The notes: a model not told the origin generated them from the sequence alone. Positions 1 to 8,809 are shown, counted from the first letter of the stretch. The stretch: DNA of 64,000 bases from an uncultured Roseburia sp. (GCA_947649645.1 CANSSP010000005.1:1-64000), one strand, 5' to 3'. Numbers and translations are program-made.

Positions 1-115
1 ACTCTACAATATGATTGGGCTTGGCGAAACAGGATTATTTACTGAAATTAATAGATATTGGGAGAAAATTGAAAAAGCCATAAATTTTTATATTGATTAT
101 CTGAATGAGGACTAA
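1..115 (+). CDS. C-terminal end of an unidentified protein (partial)
   Basis: An open frame enters from the left edge (first full codon at position 2) and ends with TAA at 113-115, giving 37 residues that end in YLNED. The segment is rich in aromatic and charged residues and looks helical. It matches no family I recognise. It is AT-rich like the following 1 kb and unlike the GC-richer housekeeping genes later, so it may belong to an accessory region. Only the tail is visible, so no function is assigned. Confidence 0.5.
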   Translation, partial: LYNMIGLGETGLFTEINRYWEKIEKAINFYIDYLNED

Positions 116-203
116 GTAATTTATTTGCAGATTTCCTGATATATATATCTATACAAGTGATGTACAGAGTAATTTATCCTGGGCATAAAGGAGTGGGAAG
201 CCT

Positions 204-452
204 ATGTATTTATTTGCGGAAGTTATCTTTTTGCTGCCTGAACGAACAGAAATGCCTGCTTTTGGAGACAGTGCACAGGAAATGACATTTAAGGCAGCTG
301 TCATTGAGGTAACAGACAATTCGAGCATAGTGGAACCTGCCCTGCAAAACACTTTTTACAGAAAAACTTCACATGCCCGAATGTTCGATATCAAGGCGTT
401 ATATATTATTACATCTGCATTTCTGTGCGAAAGGATAACAGAAATACTGTAG
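204..452 (+). CDS. Doubtful small protein or gene fragment (82 aa)
   Basis: This is the only plausible coding content in the gene-poor stretch 116-531. An AAAGGAG lies about 11 nt before the ATG. The middle of the protein (FKAAVIEVTDNSSIVEP) has the rhythm of the small OB-like domain seen in YobA/DUF3221-type lipoproteins, but there is no signal peptide or lipobox and the C-terminus does not follow the family. A 67-codon frame on the opposite strand (149-352) overlaps it. It could be a degraded fragment or a chance frame. Apart from this I see nothing in 116-531. Confidence 0.25.
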   Translation: MYLFAEVIFLLPERTEMPAFGDSAQEMTFKAAVIEVTDNSSIVEPALQNTFYRKTSHARMFDIKALYIITSAFLCERITEIL

Positions 453-531
453 TTTTTCAAAAGCCGAAAATGGACGCAAAAAACAAAAATACCCATTTGC
501 ATTTATTTTCAATCCTGCATAAAACTGGGAT

Positions 532-966
532 TTATTTTGCTTTTATTGGGAAGTAATAGTCCATCTGTTCGTATCCTATTATTTTTTTCGCAAGTGGTGA
601 CGTAATTATATTTCCTAATTCCGAACGTGATGTGTCACGTTCAAAGCCGTTTTCACTTAGAAACTTATTTATCTCTGTGTTCATAAGCTCCTTATCTATT
701 TTCTGGTCTATGTCGGTTGCTACAGCATAGAGACCTCCTTGAAAATCTATTATTTCAAATTCGTTTGGAACATTCATTCCATCTTCATACATATACCACC
801 AGACAAAACCATCTCCTGACCAGAATAGGAAATCTTTTGGAAATAACCCTCTTTTTTGTGAAGACAGCCATTCGTCAAATAGATTGAATTTTTCCTCTCC
901 GAACATACCTGTTCCAGATGAAACCATTTTACAGGCTGGCATTTCATAAATTCTTACACTTTGCAT
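532..966 (-). CDS. Stand-alone GyrI-like / AraC-type effector-binding domain protein
   Basis: 144 residues from ATG 966, opening MQSVRIYEMP and ending DYYFPIKAK. That layout (short first strand, a long middle with conserved aromatics such as FVWWYMYED, and a final YYFP-like strand) is typical of the GyrI-like small-molecule-binding fold found at the C-terminus of AraC/MerR activators. No helix-turn-helix domain precedes it. The frame stays open upstream to a TTG at 1041 and beyond, but that extension does not look like an HTH. A solitary domain of this kind may bind hydrophobic compounds or antagonise a regulator; this is inference. The ribosome site before ATG 966 is weak. Confidence 0.6.
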   Translation of the reverse strand: MQSVRIYEMPACKMVSSGTGMFGEEKFNLFDEWLSSQKRGLFPKDFLFWSGDGFVWWYMYEDGMNVPNEFEIIDFQGGLYAVATDIDQKIDKELMNTEINKFLSENGFERDTSRSELGNIITSPLAKKIIGYEQMDYYFPIKAK

Positions 967-1019
967 TGTTATCCATCCAATCTTCGTTTTGCTAATATCA
1001 TAGCATATCAATTTAAAGA

Positions 1020-1193
1020 ATGAAAACGATTTCTTTGTCAATCGACCAATACCGGAATATTGAGAACAGACTTCTGTTCCAGGAAGTCCGAAGCAGCATG
1101 AATGGCCTGAAAAGTCCGGAATTCACGGAAACGTGCAGATTTGGAAAGGAAATCATGCTGTCAGGGATGTTCCGGTTATGGAAAAGAGTTTAG
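1020..1193 (+). CDS. Possible gene remnant (57 codons)
   Basis: A short frame from ATG 1020 to TAG 1193 encodes a basic peptide ending FRLWKRV. Its residue composition looks protein-like rather than random, but there is no convincing ribosome site (only AAAGA directly before the ATG) and no family match. It fills the gap between the GyrI-like gene and the AraC regulator, both on the other strand. It may be the C-terminal scrap of a decayed gene. Confidence 0.15.
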   Translation: MKTISLSIDQYRNIENRLLFQEVRSSMNGLKSPEFTETCRFGKEIMLSGMFRLWKRV

Positions 1194-1201
1194 TTGAATA
1201 A

Positions 1202-2035
1202 TTATGTTTCTCTTTCCCGAAACCCCGTAGGAGATACGCCGAATTGTCGCTTGAAACAGTTGGAAAAGTAGCATATATCTGAAAATCCGCATTTCAGAGC
1301 GATGCTTTGAATGCTTTCATTACTGGCCCGGAGAAGACTCTGGGCTTTTTCCATGCGTAAGAAGCGAATATATTTTGTGGTGCTTATTCCTGTGGCGCTC
1401 TTAAAGCGGCGGCAGAAATAGGATTCTTCATAGCCGAAAATTTTGCTGATGTCCCTTGCGGAAATATTTTCAGTGTAATTACTGTTGATGTAAGAAAGTA
1501 CGGCGCCAAAACGTTCGTCCGGTTTGCTGGCCAGAGTCGGATCAATTGTGCAGTATTGGTGGAATAGTCCTATGAGCTCGTAAATTTTGCCCATGGCATA
1601 AAGGGGGTTATGCTCCTTCGGGGATAAAAGCAGGCCGATCAGCTCCTTTATGGTTTCGGCGATCTTTGGATGGCTCACGACAGGACAAAAAGCCGCCTCC
1701 TGCAAAAACAGTGGCTGTATATATTTTTCGGAGGCGGGGGTGCTGTTGCAGAATTTTTTAGGGTCAAAGGCGATTACATGATAGTCTGCGCCTTCATTGC
1801 CGGCAAAGACGCAGTGAATGGTATTGGGCAGAATAATGACTGTATCCCCCGGTCCGGCGCAGGAGTGCACATCATTTAAATATACATCCAGGCTGCCGGA
1901 TACAATTTGCAGCAGTTCAATTCTGTCATGCCAGTGGGCGGAAACACACATTTCATTGGCGGCGAAACGAAAGTGGAGATGATTGATGCTGCTGTTTCCG
2001 TAATTGACAGGCGTAAACTCTCTATAAGCGTTCAT
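1202..2035 (-). CDS. AraC-family transcriptional regulator with cupin sensor domain
   Basis: 277 residues. The N-terminal half is a cupin-like sensor (SAHWHDRIELLQIVSG, then PGDTVIILPNTIH). The last ~100 residues carry two helix-turn-helix motifs of the AraC/XylS type (ISARDISKIFGYEESYFCRRFK and SIQSIALKCGFSDICYFSNCFKRQFGVSP). The start is ATG 2035 because GAAAGGAG sits at the right distance; a TTG at 2053 overlaps that ribosome site. It is divergent from the sugar cluster beginning at 2244 and is probably its ligand-responsive activator. The intergenic region holds direct repeats suited to binding by such a protein. Confidence 0.9.
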   Translation of the reverse strand: MNAYREFTPVNYGNSSINHLHFRFAANEMCVSAHWHDRIELLQIVSGSLDVYLNDVHSCAGPGDTVIILPNTIHCVFAGNEGADYHVIAFDPKKFCNSTPASEKYIQPLFLQEAAFCPVVSHPKIAETIKELIGLLLSPKEHNPLYAMGKIYELIGLFHQYCTIDPTLASKPDERFGAVLSYINSNYTENISARDISKIFGYEESYFCRRFKSATGISTTKYIRFLRMEKAQSLLRASNESIQSIALKCGFSDICYFSNCFKRQFGVSPTGFRERET

Positions 2036-2130
2036 TTCGAATACTCCTTTCAAATATTTCTAAAGCAGGAAAGTGCCGTCGCCCAGTGAGGATACACACG
2101 ATATCTTTATCATAACATGCATCTGTTTAA

Positions 2131-2190
2131 AAGTCAAAATTTTACAAATTCAAGTCAAAAATCATATTTAAAAAGCGGATCAAAAATGAT
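2131..2190 (+). promoter_or_regulatory. Candidate AraC-type operator (repeated GTCAAAAWT motif) and weak promoter
   Basis: The AT-rich gap between the divergent regulator and sugar genes carries AAGTCAAAAT at 2131, AAGTCAAAAA at 2152 and GATCAAAAAT near 2179. The first two are 21 bp apart, two helical turns, as expected for tandem AraC-family sites. A weak sigma-A-like pair (TTTAAA at 2167, 17 bp, TAAAGT at 2190) overlaps the third copy, consistent with activator dependence. Assignment to the adjacent regulator is inference. Confidence 0.4.
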
Positions 2191-2243
2191 AAAGTAAATA
2201 AAAACATCGCTGTATTTATCAGAGAGAAAAAGGAGAGGCTCAT

Positions 2244-3086
2244 ATGAAGATCGGTACTTGCGTTTCCCTGGATACTATGGAGGGAGTGGAACAAAAATTA
2301 ATAATGCTTCGGGAGAACGAATTTGAGACCTGCCAGCTGGTGAGCTGGAATCCGGAGGTTTGGACAAAGGAGAATGCAAAAGTTTTAAATGGTCTGCTGG
2401 AAAAAAACAGCATTGCGGTGTCTGCATTCTGGTGCGGCTGGGAGGGGCCGCGTGTGTGGAATTTTTATGAGGGACAACTTACTCTGGGGCTTGTGCCTGC
2501 CGATTACAGACAGCAGCGTATCAAAAATCTCTGCGACGGCGGGGACTTTGCCCATATGCTTGGAATTCAGGATGTGGTTACCCACATGGGCTTTATTCCG
2601 GAGAATCCCTATGATTCTGCTTTCGCGCCGTTTTGTCTTGCAGTCCGTACAGTGGCACAGCATTTAAAGGAAAATGGTCAGTATCTTTTATTCGAGACCG
2701 GACAGGAGACGCCGGTGACCCTGCTGCGGTGCTTTGAAACGGTGGGAATGGATAATCTGGGAGTCAACCTGGATACGGCCAATCTGATTTTATACGGCAA
2801 GGCCAATCCAGTGGATGCGTTGGAGGTATTTGGTCCGTATGTTCAAAACATTCATGCCAAGGACGGCTGTTATCCCGCAAACGGACATGAACTTGGGCAG
2901 GAGAGACGTCTGGGGGAGGGCAAGGTGGATTTCAGGGCCCTTTTTCTAAAGCTTTATGAGCTGGGATATGATTCCCATCTTACCATTGAACGGGAGATCG
3001 CCGATGGAAGTTCACAGCAGCTTCGGGATATTTTGAATGCCAGGGCTTATTTACAGAAACTGATAAATGAGATATACGGGGGTTGA
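2244..3086 (+). CDS. Sugar phosphate isomerase/epimerase (xylose isomerase-like TIM barrel)
   Basis: 280 residues of the AP-endonuclease-2 / xylose-isomerase-like barrel. Expected metal-ligand positions are visible: Glu in LLFETGQETP, Asp in VNLDTANL, His in NIHAKDG and Glu in LTIERE. Members include tagatose/psicose 3-epimerases, inosose isomerases and hydroxypyruvate isomerases; the sequence alone does not choose among them. AGGAGAGG precedes the ATG. It is followed, with a few bases of overlap or none, by a Gfo/Idh/MocA oxidoreductase, a pairing common in inositol and keto-sugar catabolism, and is probably regulated by the divergent AraC protein. Confidence 0.88.
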   Translation: MKIGTCVSLDTMEGVEQKLIMLRENEFETCQLVSWNPEVWTKENAKVLNGLLEKNSIAVSAFWCGWEGPRVWNFYEGQLTLGLVPADYRQQRIKNLCDGGDFAHMLGIQDVVTHMGFIPENPYDSAFAPFCLAVRTVAQHLKENGQYLLFETGQETPVTLLRCFETVGMDNLGVNLDTANLILYGKANPVDALEVFGPYVQNIHAKDGCYPANGHELGQERRLGEGKVDFRALFLKLYELGYDSHLTIEREIADGSSQQLRDILNARAYLQKLINEIYGG

Positions 3087-3091
3087 ATGAG

Positions 3092-4051
3092 ATGTTAAAG
3101 GTCGGATTGGTTGGAACTGGTGGAATCAGCGGTGCACATATACCTGCATGGGAGGCTATGGAGGATGTGGAACTGACGGCATTGTGCGACATCCGCAGAG
3201 AGCAGATGGAACTCTGTCCAGAGAAGCGTTGGTATCTGGATTTTGAAGAAATGCTGGAAAAGGAGGAATTGGACATTCTGGATATTTGTCTGCCCACTTA
3301 CCTTCATGCGGATTTCGCGATAAAGGCCATGAACAAGGGAATCCATGTGCTCTGTGAAAAACCGATTTCTTTAAACGTGGAAGATGTGGAGCGGATATAC
3401 GATACGGCAAAGCGAAATAAGGTGTGCTTCATGACAGCCCAGGTAGTGCGCTTCTGGCCGGAGTATATTATGTTGAAGGAATTATATGAAACGGGGAAAT
3501 ATGGAAAACTTCTGTCGGGATACATGAGCCGGCTGGGCAATACGCCCGCCTGGAGCTGGGACGGCTGGATGACAGATGAAACAAGAAGCGGTCTTGTGCC
3601 CTTTGACCTGCATATTCATGACCTGGATTATATGGTATACGTCTTTGGGAGACCCCAAAAGATTACCTGCCACAGGAGGAAGCGTCCCGAGCAGGACTGT
3701 ATGAACGCCGTATACCAGTTTGACGGTTTTTATGTGGGAGCCGAGGCGGCCTGGTATGCGGGATCCTATCCTTTTCAGGCCGGATACCGGTTTCAGTTTG
3801 AGCATGCGGTGGTTTCTTTTGAAGGTGGAAAATGCAGCATTTATGAGGACGATGGCACTGTGATCAACCTGACGGACCAGGCGGTGGGAGACACCGGTTC
3901 CATCAATCTGCCGAAGAGCGATGCCTACGCTGAAGAAATCCGGTATTTTGCGGACTGCGTAAAGGAGGGGACATTTCCGGATAAGGTGAAGCCCAAGGAG
4001 CTTCAGACAGTATTAGAATTGTTAAAAAAACTGTGTTCGTGCGAAATATGA
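3092..4051 (+). CDS. Gfo/Idh/MocA family NAD(P)-dependent oxidoreductase
   Basis: 319 residues. The N-terminal Rossmann fold opens KVGLVGTGGISGAHIPAW. The family's EKPIS motif follows (CEKPISLN), with the catalytic Lys in EKP, and DLHIHDLDYMVYVFG holds the His/Asp pair of the C-terminal alpha/beta domain. Such enzymes oxidise or reduce sugars, inositols or nucleotide sugars using a nicotinamide cofactor. ATG 3092 is chosen because GGGGG lies about 10 nt upstream; a TTG at 3083 overlaps the previous stop. It forms an operon with the isomerase before it and the large carbohydrate-active protein after it (about 65 bp). Confidence 0.9.
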   Translation: MLKVGLVGTGGISGAHIPAWEAMEDVELTALCDIRREQMELCPEKRWYLDFEEMLEKEELDILDICLPTYLHADFAIKAMNKGIHVLCEKPISLNVEDVERIYDTAKRNKVCFMTAQVVRFWPEYIMLKELYETGKYGKLLSGYMSRLGNTPAWSWDGWMTDETRSGLVPFDLHIHDLDYMVYVFGRPQKITCHRRKRPEQDCMNAVYQFDGFYVGAEAAWYAGSYPFQAGYRFQFEHAVVSFEGGKCSIYEDDGTVINLTDQAVGDTGSINLPKSDAYAEEIRYFADCVKEGTFPDKVKPKELQTVLELLKKLCSCEI

Positions 4052-4117
4052 TAAAATATATGCGAAAGCAGCAAGCGGACTGTGGAAAAAGAATCACTGA
4101 AACAGGAGAAAAAATCC

Positions 4118-6502
4118 ATGAAAAATAAGACCGTGATCGTAAATATATATAATTTTATCCGTATGTCTCATGTGGAGCCGAGTGTCTTTATCCAGGATGA
4201 TTTTGAAACCGTGAAAAAGCAGATGATACTGGTCGGGCAGTATGGTTTTCCGGCGACGTATGCCCTCAAATACGATGCGCTGACGGAGCCGCGTTATCAG
4301 GAACTGATTCAGACGTATGCAGGAGAAAATGATGAAATATCTGCATGGTGGGAGATTACGGAAGAGCTCTGCCGGAAAGCAGGCGTTCGTTTTCGTGGCT
4401 CTGCCCAGACGAAGGAGTACGACGAGCGCGTAAACAGCGCTTACAGCATTGGCTACGAGCCCGGGGAGCGCATGCTTTTAGTCGATGCCTATATGGATGA
4501 TTTCCGCAATATTTTTGGATATTATCCGAAGACCATCGGCTCCTGGGTGCTGGATACGGTGACAATTTCTCATGCCGCGGAGCGATACAAAGTGACCGGC
4601 TCCGCCATCTGCCGGGACCAAATGGGAACGGATGGTTTTACTCTGTGGGGCGGATTTCCAAACGGTATTTATTACCCAGGCCGGAAGAATGAAAATATTC
4701 CGTCAGATACCATTGACGGGCAGCTTACGGTTCCCATGTTCCGTCTGCTCGGTCCGGATCCCATTTATAGCTTTGAACAGGATGTAAGACCGGGACTTCA
4801 CGGTGTCTATACGCTGGAACCCTCCTGGCTGACCGGCAGAGATCCGGACTGGATCGACTGGTTTTTCGGATGTCTGACAAAAGAAGATACGCTTGGCGTA
4901 GGATATGCCCATGTCGGGCAGGAGAACAATTTTCTCTGGGAAAATATCCGCCCGGGCATGGAGCCCCAGATGGAGAAGCTAAAAAAACTTCTGGAAGAGG
5001 GGACCGTGCGGGTGGAGACGATGGCCGACTCGGCGGCCTGGTTTTTAAAGAATTATCGGATGACGCCGCCCATGACGTTTCAGGCATCCGGGGACTGGAA
5101 CAGGAATTGGGAGCTTTCTGCGCAGTGGTATGCCTGTTGCAATTACCGTATCGGTTTTCTTGGTGAAAAAGGCTTTCTGCGCATCCGGGATTTCTTTCTG
5201 TACCGCCCGGAGTATGCGTCCAGATATTTTGACAAGGCCATGACCGGGAAAAAAAGTACGTTCGACGCACTTCCGGTGCTGTATGCGCAGGAGTGGATGA
5301 AGACAGCGGAGAAGAGGTGCTTTATTCGTCTGCTGGATGAAAACGGGAAGGAACCGCAGGGAAAAATCTGTTACCGGGCGGTGGATGAACTGACGGCGGA
5401 AGCAAAGCTTGTGGATCCGGAAAACGGCAGGCCTCTGGCAGTCTTTACCATGTATCCCGATCACATGCAGGTGAGCGGTTCCTATTGTCTGAGTTTTGAC
5501 AGTCTCCCCGTTTTTTTTGCCTGTGAAGCAGGCCGGGTGCAGATGATTCACGAAGGTTTTTCCTATGGTTTTGAAGTGAGCGAGGGCCGGATATCCGGGA
5601 ACGGACACAAAGGGCTGAAAATCTGGCCTGCAGAGGGGAAAATTTCCCTGAAACTGGGGCCGTCCGTCAGCCGGGACGATCTCTTTGCAGGAAGAAAAGT
5701 CTGGTCCGCGGAAACCGGAACAGAGGAACGAAGGAAGAACAGACCGACGGGGAAATGCCGAAAGAAGCTCCCTCCCATGGCGCCGCAGGCCAGGCCGGAC
5801 GCCTGTGTGTTTCCGGCGGGAACGGCTGCATTCGTAAAGCTTACATCAAAGGAACAGGGGGAGATTCGCTACACGCTGGACGGAACAAATCCTACAGATC
5901 AGGCAGCGCTTTATACCGGAGCCATTGAGCTGCGTGAAGACGCGACGCTTCGCGCCGCACTGTTTCTGCCGGACGGGCGCAGCAGTGAAGTCATGGAGGC
6001 CGGATACCGTTTTGGTCTTCCGGATATCTATCTGATGAGTCCTACGGTTTTTGATTCCCGTCCGGTCTTTTGCGGGAATGGTGTTACCGATCTGCTGAGA
6101 CCGGAACGCGGCTCTCTTGATTATCTGGACGGCCGGTGGAGAGGAACGCTTGCGGATCTGATCATATGCGGAACGCTTAAACAGCCTGTGAAAGTCGCAG
6201 ATGTGACGGTCGGCTTTTTATCCCATCACCGTTCCGGCATTATTTATCCGGAATCCATACAATTGTATACCGGAATGCATGAAGATGATTTAAGTCTGAC
6301 GGCAGAGATTAAGCTGCCCTGTAAGCCGTGTGAAAGAGAAATTGCCAGACAGGACGTATCGCTTCCGGTCCGCCGGACGATCGGCTGTTTCAGGCTTGTG
6401 GCCCGCCGGTATGAGAAGATGCCACAGTGGTGTTGCTACAGAGGGGCAGCAGACGTGTTTACAATGGTCGACAATCTGATCGTCTCACCCGCTTCCTCGT
6501 GA
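4118..6502 (+). CDS. Large cytoplasmic carbohydrate-active protein with deacetylase/GH-like barrel and chitobiase-type C-terminal module
   Basis: 794 residues from ATG 4118 (CAGGAG upstream; a GTG at 4082 would add 12). No signal peptide or membrane segment. The N-terminal ~400 residues resemble a distorted polysaccharide-deacetylase or GH57-like barrel (FGYYPKTIGSWVLDT, ICRDQMGTDG, GVGYAHVGQEN). Around residues 580-650 is a module like the chitobiase/beta-hexosaminidase C-terminal domain (EIRYTLDGTNPT). The last ~150 residues look like an F5/8-type-C or galactose-binding sandwich. Third gene of the sugar cluster, so it probably processes an imported or internal glycoside or modified sugar. 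No specific activity can be assigned, and no transporter is adjacent. Confidence 0.7.
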   Translation: MKNKTVIVNIYNFIRMSHVEPSVFIQDDFETVKKQMILVGQYGFPATYALKYDALTEPRYQELIQTYAGENDEISAWWEITEELCRKAGVRFRGSAQTKEYDERVNSAYSIGYEPGERMLLVDAYMDDFRNIFGYYPKTIGSWVLDTVTISHAAERYKVTGSAICRDQMGTDGFTLWGGFPNGIYYPGRKNENIPSDTIDGQLTVPMFRLLGPDPIYSFEQDVRPGLHGVYTLEPSWLTGRDPDWIDWFFGCLTKEDTLGVGYAHVGQENNFLWENIRPGMEPQMEKLKKLLEEGTVRVETMADSAAWFLKNYRMTPPMTFQASGDWNRNWELSAQWYACCNYRIGFLGEKGFLRIRDFFLYRPEYASRYFDKAMTGKKSTFDALPVLYAQEWMKTAEKRCFIRLLDENGKEPQGKICYRAVDELTAEAKLVDPENGRPLAVFTMYPDHMQVSGSYCLSFDSLPVFFACEAGRVQMIHEGFSYGFEVSEGRISGNGHKGLKIWPAEGKISLKLGPSVSRDDLFAGRKVWSAETGTEERRKNRPTGKCRKKLPPMAPQARPDACVFPAGTAAFVKLTSKEQGEIRYTLDGTNPTDQAALYTGAIELREDATLRAALFLPDGRSSEVMEAGYRFGLPDIYLMSPTVFDSRPVFCGNGVTDLLRPERGSLDYLDGRWRGTLADLIICGTLKQPVKVADVTVGFLSHHRSGIIYPESIQLYTGMHEDDLSLTAEIKLPCKPCEREIARQDVSLPVRRTIGCFRLVARRYEKMPQWCCYRGAADVFTMVDNLIVSPASS

Positions 6503-6665
6503 GTCAGAAGCGCCTTGCGCCGGCAGACGCAAAAAGTGTGAGCGTACGGTTCCTGCAAACGGGTGAGCGATTGTGTATAAATTGGATTTTTTCGTAAAAA
6601 GCCTTGTGCAGAACCTGTTTTGAAGGTAAGATTAAGAAAAAGGAACGACAGAAAAGAGGAAAGTC

Positions 6666-7118
6666 ATGAAAAAGCAGACAGAACTGAGTCATACACTGAC
6701 AGAACTGATAAGAGAAACAAAGGAAGGGAAAATCCGCTGGAACGTGGAAGTCCAGACGACGGAGGCGAATGATCCTGCAGAAAAGCCTGTGGAACAGGAA
6801 AACGGAGTCGACTGGACTGTGGATGAATGCTACGTCTCCTATTATTGTATACACAAAGGAAAAGAATTCTGCATGATCACCTATGAACTGATCAAGACGT
6901 CGGAGGGCAGGACGACATCCAGCAATATGGTATTTCTGCCGCCGCTTGGCGTCCGGTTTTTTGATCTCAGGACGCTGCTGCCGCACAGTGTGGAGGCATC
7001 GGCGGTACTTCTCGATCAGATTCATCATCTGTGGGTGCTTCTTCTGGATATGTATAAAGTGGATAAGAGCAGTATTTATCTGGATGTACGTCCCGGAATG
7101 CTCCGGATTGAGGACTGA
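6666..7118 (+). CDS. Conserved hypothetical protein, 150 aa
   Basis: A soluble 150-residue protein with a strong ribosome site (AAGAGGAAAG) before ATG 6666. It begins with a short helical segment (LTELIRETKEGKIRW), followed by a mixed alpha/beta region with several aromatics (CYVSYYCIHKGKEFCMITYELI) and a C-terminal helix ending LRIED. I do not recognise the family. It stands alone between the sugar cluster and a terminator, convergent with larC. A 257-codon minus-strand frame over it lacks protein-like features and is treated as a shadow. Confidence 0.7.
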   Translation: MKKQTELSHTLTELIRETKEGKIRWNVEVQTTEANDPAEKPVEQENGVDWTVDECYVSYYCIHKGKEFCMITYELIKTSEGRTTSSNMVFLPPLGVRFFDLRTLLPHSVEASAVLLDQIHHLWVLLLDMYKVDKSSIYLDVRPGMLRIED

Positions 7119-7127
7119 GAACAGAAA

Positions 7128-7150
7128 AATCCTGCTTTGCAGGATTCTTT
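7128..7150 (+). terminator. Rho-independent terminator after the 150-aa gene
   Basis: A perfect 8-bp stem AATCCTGC/GCAGGATT with a TTT loop, followed by CTTTGTCTT, starts 10 bp after the stop at 7118. The mirrored sequence may also help end the convergent larBC transcript. Confidence 0.65.
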
Positions 7151-7245
7151 GTCTTAGGCGGGCTGCTTTCGCGGCACACTTCATCTCCGCCGCAGTGCGA
7201 TCCCGCCTTAAGGACTTCTGTTTCGCTCCGCTGTTCTCCTGTCGG

Positions 7246-8805
7246 TTATTTCTGCCGCAATGTCTTCGCAACGTCATCCAGCGAAAGAGAACATCCGTTT
7301 TTTAACACAACCGATTTTAAATCCTCAAATTCCGGTTTTTCCTTCTCGATGCCGTAGCCGGAGCTTTTTTTGATGCGGATATTTCCGTAAGCGGTAGGGC
7401 GCGTCACAAAGGTAGATTCCAGCGTGGAACGCTCATAGATCTGGTAGCGGATACCGCGCGTGGACGTGTGCAGGAAAAACAGTCCGGTAAATTTATCCCG
7501 CTCTTCCGGTTCGCAGATACAGGTGAGCAGAATACCGGGGCGGCTTTTTTTCATCTGAATCGGAACCGTATAGACGTCAAGCGCACCGGCGGCCATGAGA
7601 ATTTCGGTTGCCAGCCCGATCGCCTCTCCGGTCATATCGTCGATGTTGCAGGAGATTGCAAGAACCGAATCGTCACTTGGAAAGCCGTCTTCAAAATCTT
7701 CTTCGTCTTCTTTTTCTTCTTCTGCCGGCACGGCATTACTTTCCTCTGCGGCTTCACGGGAAGCCATGCTTTCTTCTGCCGCTGCGGTATAAACGGCAGG
7801 ATCCTGCCACTCCGGCGTCTCTTCGATAAACGTTTCCCCTAAAAATACGCGGACACAGTTTGCAATGTCAAAGTCCTTTTTTCCCATGCCATAACCGATG
7901 GCCTGCGGCAGCATGGACGGCATGGAAAAAAACTTATGTACATAATATTTTAAAATGGCGGCGCCTGTGGGCGTGCAGAGTTCTCCTGCAATGGAACCGG
8001 TGTAACAGGGAATGCCTTTTAAAATTTCGGCTGTCGCAGGCGCAGGAACCGGAAGAACGCCGTGAGCGCAGCGAACAAAGCCGCTTCCAAGGTGAATGGG
8101 GGAGGCAAAAATCTGATCTGGCGCGATCATGTGAATTAAAAGCGCGCATCCCACGACATCAGCGACGGCGTCAAGCGTTCCCACCTCATGAAAATGAATC
8201 TGTTCCAGATCGGTTTCGTGTACCTTTGCCTCAGCCTCGCCCAGAATCTGATAGACGGCGCCCGCCGCCACCTTCACTGCGTCCGGAAGCGGAAAGGAAT
8301 CAATACGGGCCCGGATGGATGGGTAATCGGTGTGATGATGTTCGTGTGTATGGTCATGGGAAGCGTCGGCTGTCTGTCCGTCTTCCTGCCCGTGATGATG
8401 TCCGTGCGCAGAAGCTTCCTGCCCGGAATAAGAATACCCGGCATCCTGTTTTCCCGCATCGCCGGATAAATCTTCCGGAACAGGCTCCATGTCACCGGAA
8501 ATGCCCTGGATGACTTTATTTTTCGGCGCCGCGTTTTTGATGCTGTCATGCAGTGTCATGGAGCGCACCGCATGAGACGGGCGGAGCGCGGCGGCTTCCT
8601 CTTCGCCGTGGACAGACACACGCATATGCGTTCCTCCGATACCGCATTTTGTCGCAGGTTCCGCTTCAACTGAAATCTGCAGGGGAGCGAAGATCTCATT
8701 CATTGTTGTCAGAAAGAGCTCTTTCTGATCGCAGACCTCATAGAGGGCGGCCATCAGCATGTCTCCCGCAGCGCCCATATTACATTCAAAGAATAGTGTT
8801 TTCAT
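7246..8805 (-). CDS. larC: LarC, nickel-pincer cofactor biosynthesis (CTP-dependent nickel insertion)
   Basis: 519 residues opening MKTLFFECNMGAAGDMLMAA, the LarC/DUF111 N-terminus. HFHEVGTLDAVADVVG and the C-terminal IDDMTGEAIGLATEIL block are also family hallmarks. LarC inserts nickel into the pyridinium dithiocarboxylate precursor to finish the cofactor of lactate racemase-like enzymes. In some lactobacilli the gene is read through by a programmed frameshift; here both halves are one frame joined by an acidic linker (about residues 330-375). A His-rich loop (GHHHG ... HTHEHHH, about residues 135-160) may hold nickel. Starts 4 bp after the larB stop, so the two are co-transcribed. No larE or larA is seen here. 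Confidence 0.95.
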   Translation of the reverse strand: MKTLFFECNMGAAGDMLMAALYEVCDQKELFLTTMNEIFAPLQISVEAEPATKCGIGGTHMRVSVHGEEEAAALRPSHAVRSMTLHDSIKNAAPKNKVIQGISGDMEPVPEDLSGDAGKQDAGYSYSGQEASAHGHHHGQEDGQTADASHDHTHEHHHTDYPSIRARIDSFPLPDAVKVAAGAVYQILGEAEAKVHETDLEQIHFHEVGTLDAVADVVGCALLIHMIAPDQIFASPIHLGSGFVRCAHGVLPVPAPATAEILKGIPCYTGSIAGELCTPTGAAILKYYVHKFFSMPSMLPQAIGYGMGKKDFDIANCVRVFLGETFIEETPEWQDPAVYTAAAEESMASREAAEESNAVPAEEEKEDEEDFEDGFPSDDSVLAISCNIDDMTGEAIGLATEILMAAGALDVYTVPIQMKKSRPGILLTCICEPEERDKFTGLFFLHTSTRGIRYQIYERSTLESTFVTRPTAYGNIRIKKSSGYGIEKEKPEFEDLKSVVLKNGCSLSLDDVAKTLRQK

Positions 8806-8809
8806 TTGT

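Noticed and set aside
149-352. 67-codon minus-strand frame
   Set aside because: No ribosome site; antisense to another doubtful frame; no family resemblance.
7154-7210. Inverted repeat TTAGGCGGG ... CCCGCCTTAA
   Set aside because: Loop of about 37 nt and no T tract; too loose to call a terminator, though it may add to transcription end between convergent genes.
6504-7277. 257-codon open frame on the minus strand
   Set aside because: It covers the better-supported 150-aa plus-strand gene, runs into the larC end, and its product is a disordered Arg/Cys/Phe-rich sequence with no ribosome site.
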